In this document: positions 16,438-16,774 of the stretch, one piece after another | How positions within the stretch are numbered: the first letter of the stretch is position 1 | Layout of the letters: each line of letters starts with the position of its first letter | DNA from: Fidelibacterota bacterium UBA6531 | GTDB taxonomy: Bacteria > Fidelibacterota > Marinisomatia > Marinisomatales > TCS55 | Length of the DNA: 16,774 bases | Assembly: GCA_002436185.1 (NCBI GenBank) | Contig: DJKX01000038.1 | Span: 1-16,774, forward strand | Direction of reading: 5' to 3' | Notes under the pieces: generated by a model | Seen by the model: only the letters and a program-made list of their open reading frames with translations | Told to the model about the DNA's origin: nothing | Databases searched by the model: none | Program-made: the position numbers and the translations under genes

Positions 16438-16547
16438 TGTAGGTTTCTCCTTGCTTTGTTTGTTTTTATTTGTAAATAATAAATCTTGTGTTTTTGTAAA
16501 ATTTTATTGATTAAGCTCGTAAAACTCTCTTTTGTATCATTAGTCAT
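16434..16547 (-). CDS. Possible 37-codon leader ORF overlapping the ppsA start
   Basis: Read by hand on the minus strand: an ATG at 16547 with AAGGA nine bases upstream opens a 37-codon frame (MTNDTKESFTSLINKILQKH, then a basic tail) that stops at TGA 16434, overlapping the ppsA ATG as ATGA. The ppsA ribosome site AAGGAG lies inside it. The product is Lys/Asn-rich, not recognised, and has no obvious run of one regulatory amino acid. The Shine-Dalgarno plus exact overlap argue for translation; the AT-rich composition means chance cannot be excluded. Confidence 0.4.
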   Translation of the reverse strand: MTNDTKESFTSLINKILQKHKIYYLQIKTNKARRNLQ

Positions 16548-16602
16548 AATTAGATATCCTTCTCTTTACTAGCAATAAAAAATAAAATATGTCCAATTTG
16601 GT

Positions 16603-16640
16603 AATAATTAGATAATACGATCAATTTATCTAGAATTATT
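16603..16640. promoter_or_regulatory. AT-rich interrupted inverted repeat, candidate operator upstream of ppsA
   Basis: On the plus strand AATAATT-AGATAA (16603-16615) is mirrored by TTATCT-AG-AATTATT (16626-16640), a 13-base arm with a two-base bulge, separated by 10 bases. It lies just after the upstream gene's terminator and 55 bases before the leader ORF, where a regulator of the ppsA operon would bind. The 10-mer shared with the second operon's upstream region (16612-16621) falls in its centre. No convincing -35/-10 pair could be fixed. Confidence 0.35.
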
Positions 16641-16642
16641 GT

Positions 16643-16666
16643 AAAAAAATAGCTACGAGTAACTAT
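16643..16666 (-). terminator. Rho-independent terminator of the upstream gene
   Basis: On the minus strand ATAGTTA, loop CTCG, TAGCTAT (seven pairs, one of them G-U), followed by six more T. It begins two bases after the TAA at 16669-16671, so it ends the gene entering from the right edge and separates it from the ppsA operon. Confidence 0.75.
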
Positions 16667-16668
16667 GA

Positions 16669-16774
16669 TTATCCTAGCCCCAAATTAACATTTTTTAAAC
16701 TTGCGGAATCTTTATCAGGATAATGTCCACCTATCTCTTTCGTTATTTTTTTTCCTGCTCTTAATACAGCTTTT
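16669..16774 (-). CDS. C-terminal end of an upstream gene, possibly an IclR-family regulator
   Basis: The only open minus-strand frame at the right edge (first full codon at 16773) gives 34 residues, KAVLRAGKKITKEIGGHYPD and then a Ser/Asn/Leu tail, ending TAA at 16669 directly before a terminator. The pattern of a helix with ALRxAxxxIxxxIGGxYP resembles the last helix of IclR-type regulators (where the end often reads LxxAAxxISxxLG), which often control aromatic operons. That is a weak pattern match over a short fragment. The coding call is fair, the family call is tentative. Confidence 0.5.
   Translation of the reverse strand, partial: KAVLRAGKKITKEIGGHYPDKDSASLKNVNLGLG

Noticed and set aside
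1..16774. CRISPR arrays, tRNA or rRNA genes, insertion sequences
   Set aside because: No regularly spaced direct repeats, cloverleaf-like segments, transposase frames or long terminal repeats were seen on either strand.

Overview
The window is one face of a catabolic gene island. All 14 recognisable genes lie on the minus strand, so it is read here from the right edge (16774) to the left edge (1). Base composition is moderately AT-rich, intergenic gaps are very short and ATGA overlaps are common, which is typical bacterial operon architecture. The gene content points to a bacterium that degrades aromatic or related carbon compounds without oxygenases, probably an anaerobe or facultative anaerobe. 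I cannot name the lineage from sequence alone.

Right edge, 16669-16774: the last 34 codons of a minus-strand gene, possibly an IclR-type regulator. It is followed at once by a good rho-independent terminator (16643-16666). The 16434-16642 leader holds an AT-rich inverted repeat and a possible 37-codon leader ORF with its own Shine-Dalgarno. That ORF overlaps the start of the first operon gene by ATGA.

Operon 1, 16437 to 7412: a split PEP-synthase-like pair matching phenylphosphate synthase subunits PpsA (phospho-histidine domain, 619 aa) and PpsB (ATP-grasp half, 354 aa), separated by a 12-bp perfect hairpin. Then follow a UbiD-family (de)carboxylase with every metal and catalytic residue present, a Tm-1-like/UPF0261 protein, an LpdD-type prenylated-flavin chaperone, the flavin prenyltransferase UbiX, a phenylacetate-CoA-ligase-family enzyme, a 62-aa helical protein and a HAD-superfamily hydrolase. 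The simplest reading is phosphorylation of a phenol to an aryl phosphate, carboxylation by prenylated-FMN-dependent UbiD, then CoA activation. Compared with the Thauera phenol system there is one UbiD instead of two, no CBS-type PpsC, an added LpdD chaperone and an added Tm-1-like protein.

Operon 2, 7255 to 1 (continuing beyond the left edge): a fused 3-hydroxyacyl-CoA dehydrogenase/enoyl-CoA hydratase (dehydrogenase first), a HyuA/HyuB pair of the hydantoinase/acetone-carboxylase/acetophenone-carboxylase superfamily, a 161-aa Cys/His-rich small protein coupled to HyuB, and an acyl-CoA dehydrogenase cut by the window edge. These look like CoA-thioester oxidation steps plus an ATP-dependent carboxylase or amidohydrolase. 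So two different ATP-dependent systems able to work through enol- or aryl-phosphate chemistry sit side by side. The substrate of the whole island cannot be read from the sequence. No transporter, 4-hydroxybenzoyl-CoA reductase, benzoyl-CoA reductase, tRNA, rRNA, CRISPR array or mobile element is visible.
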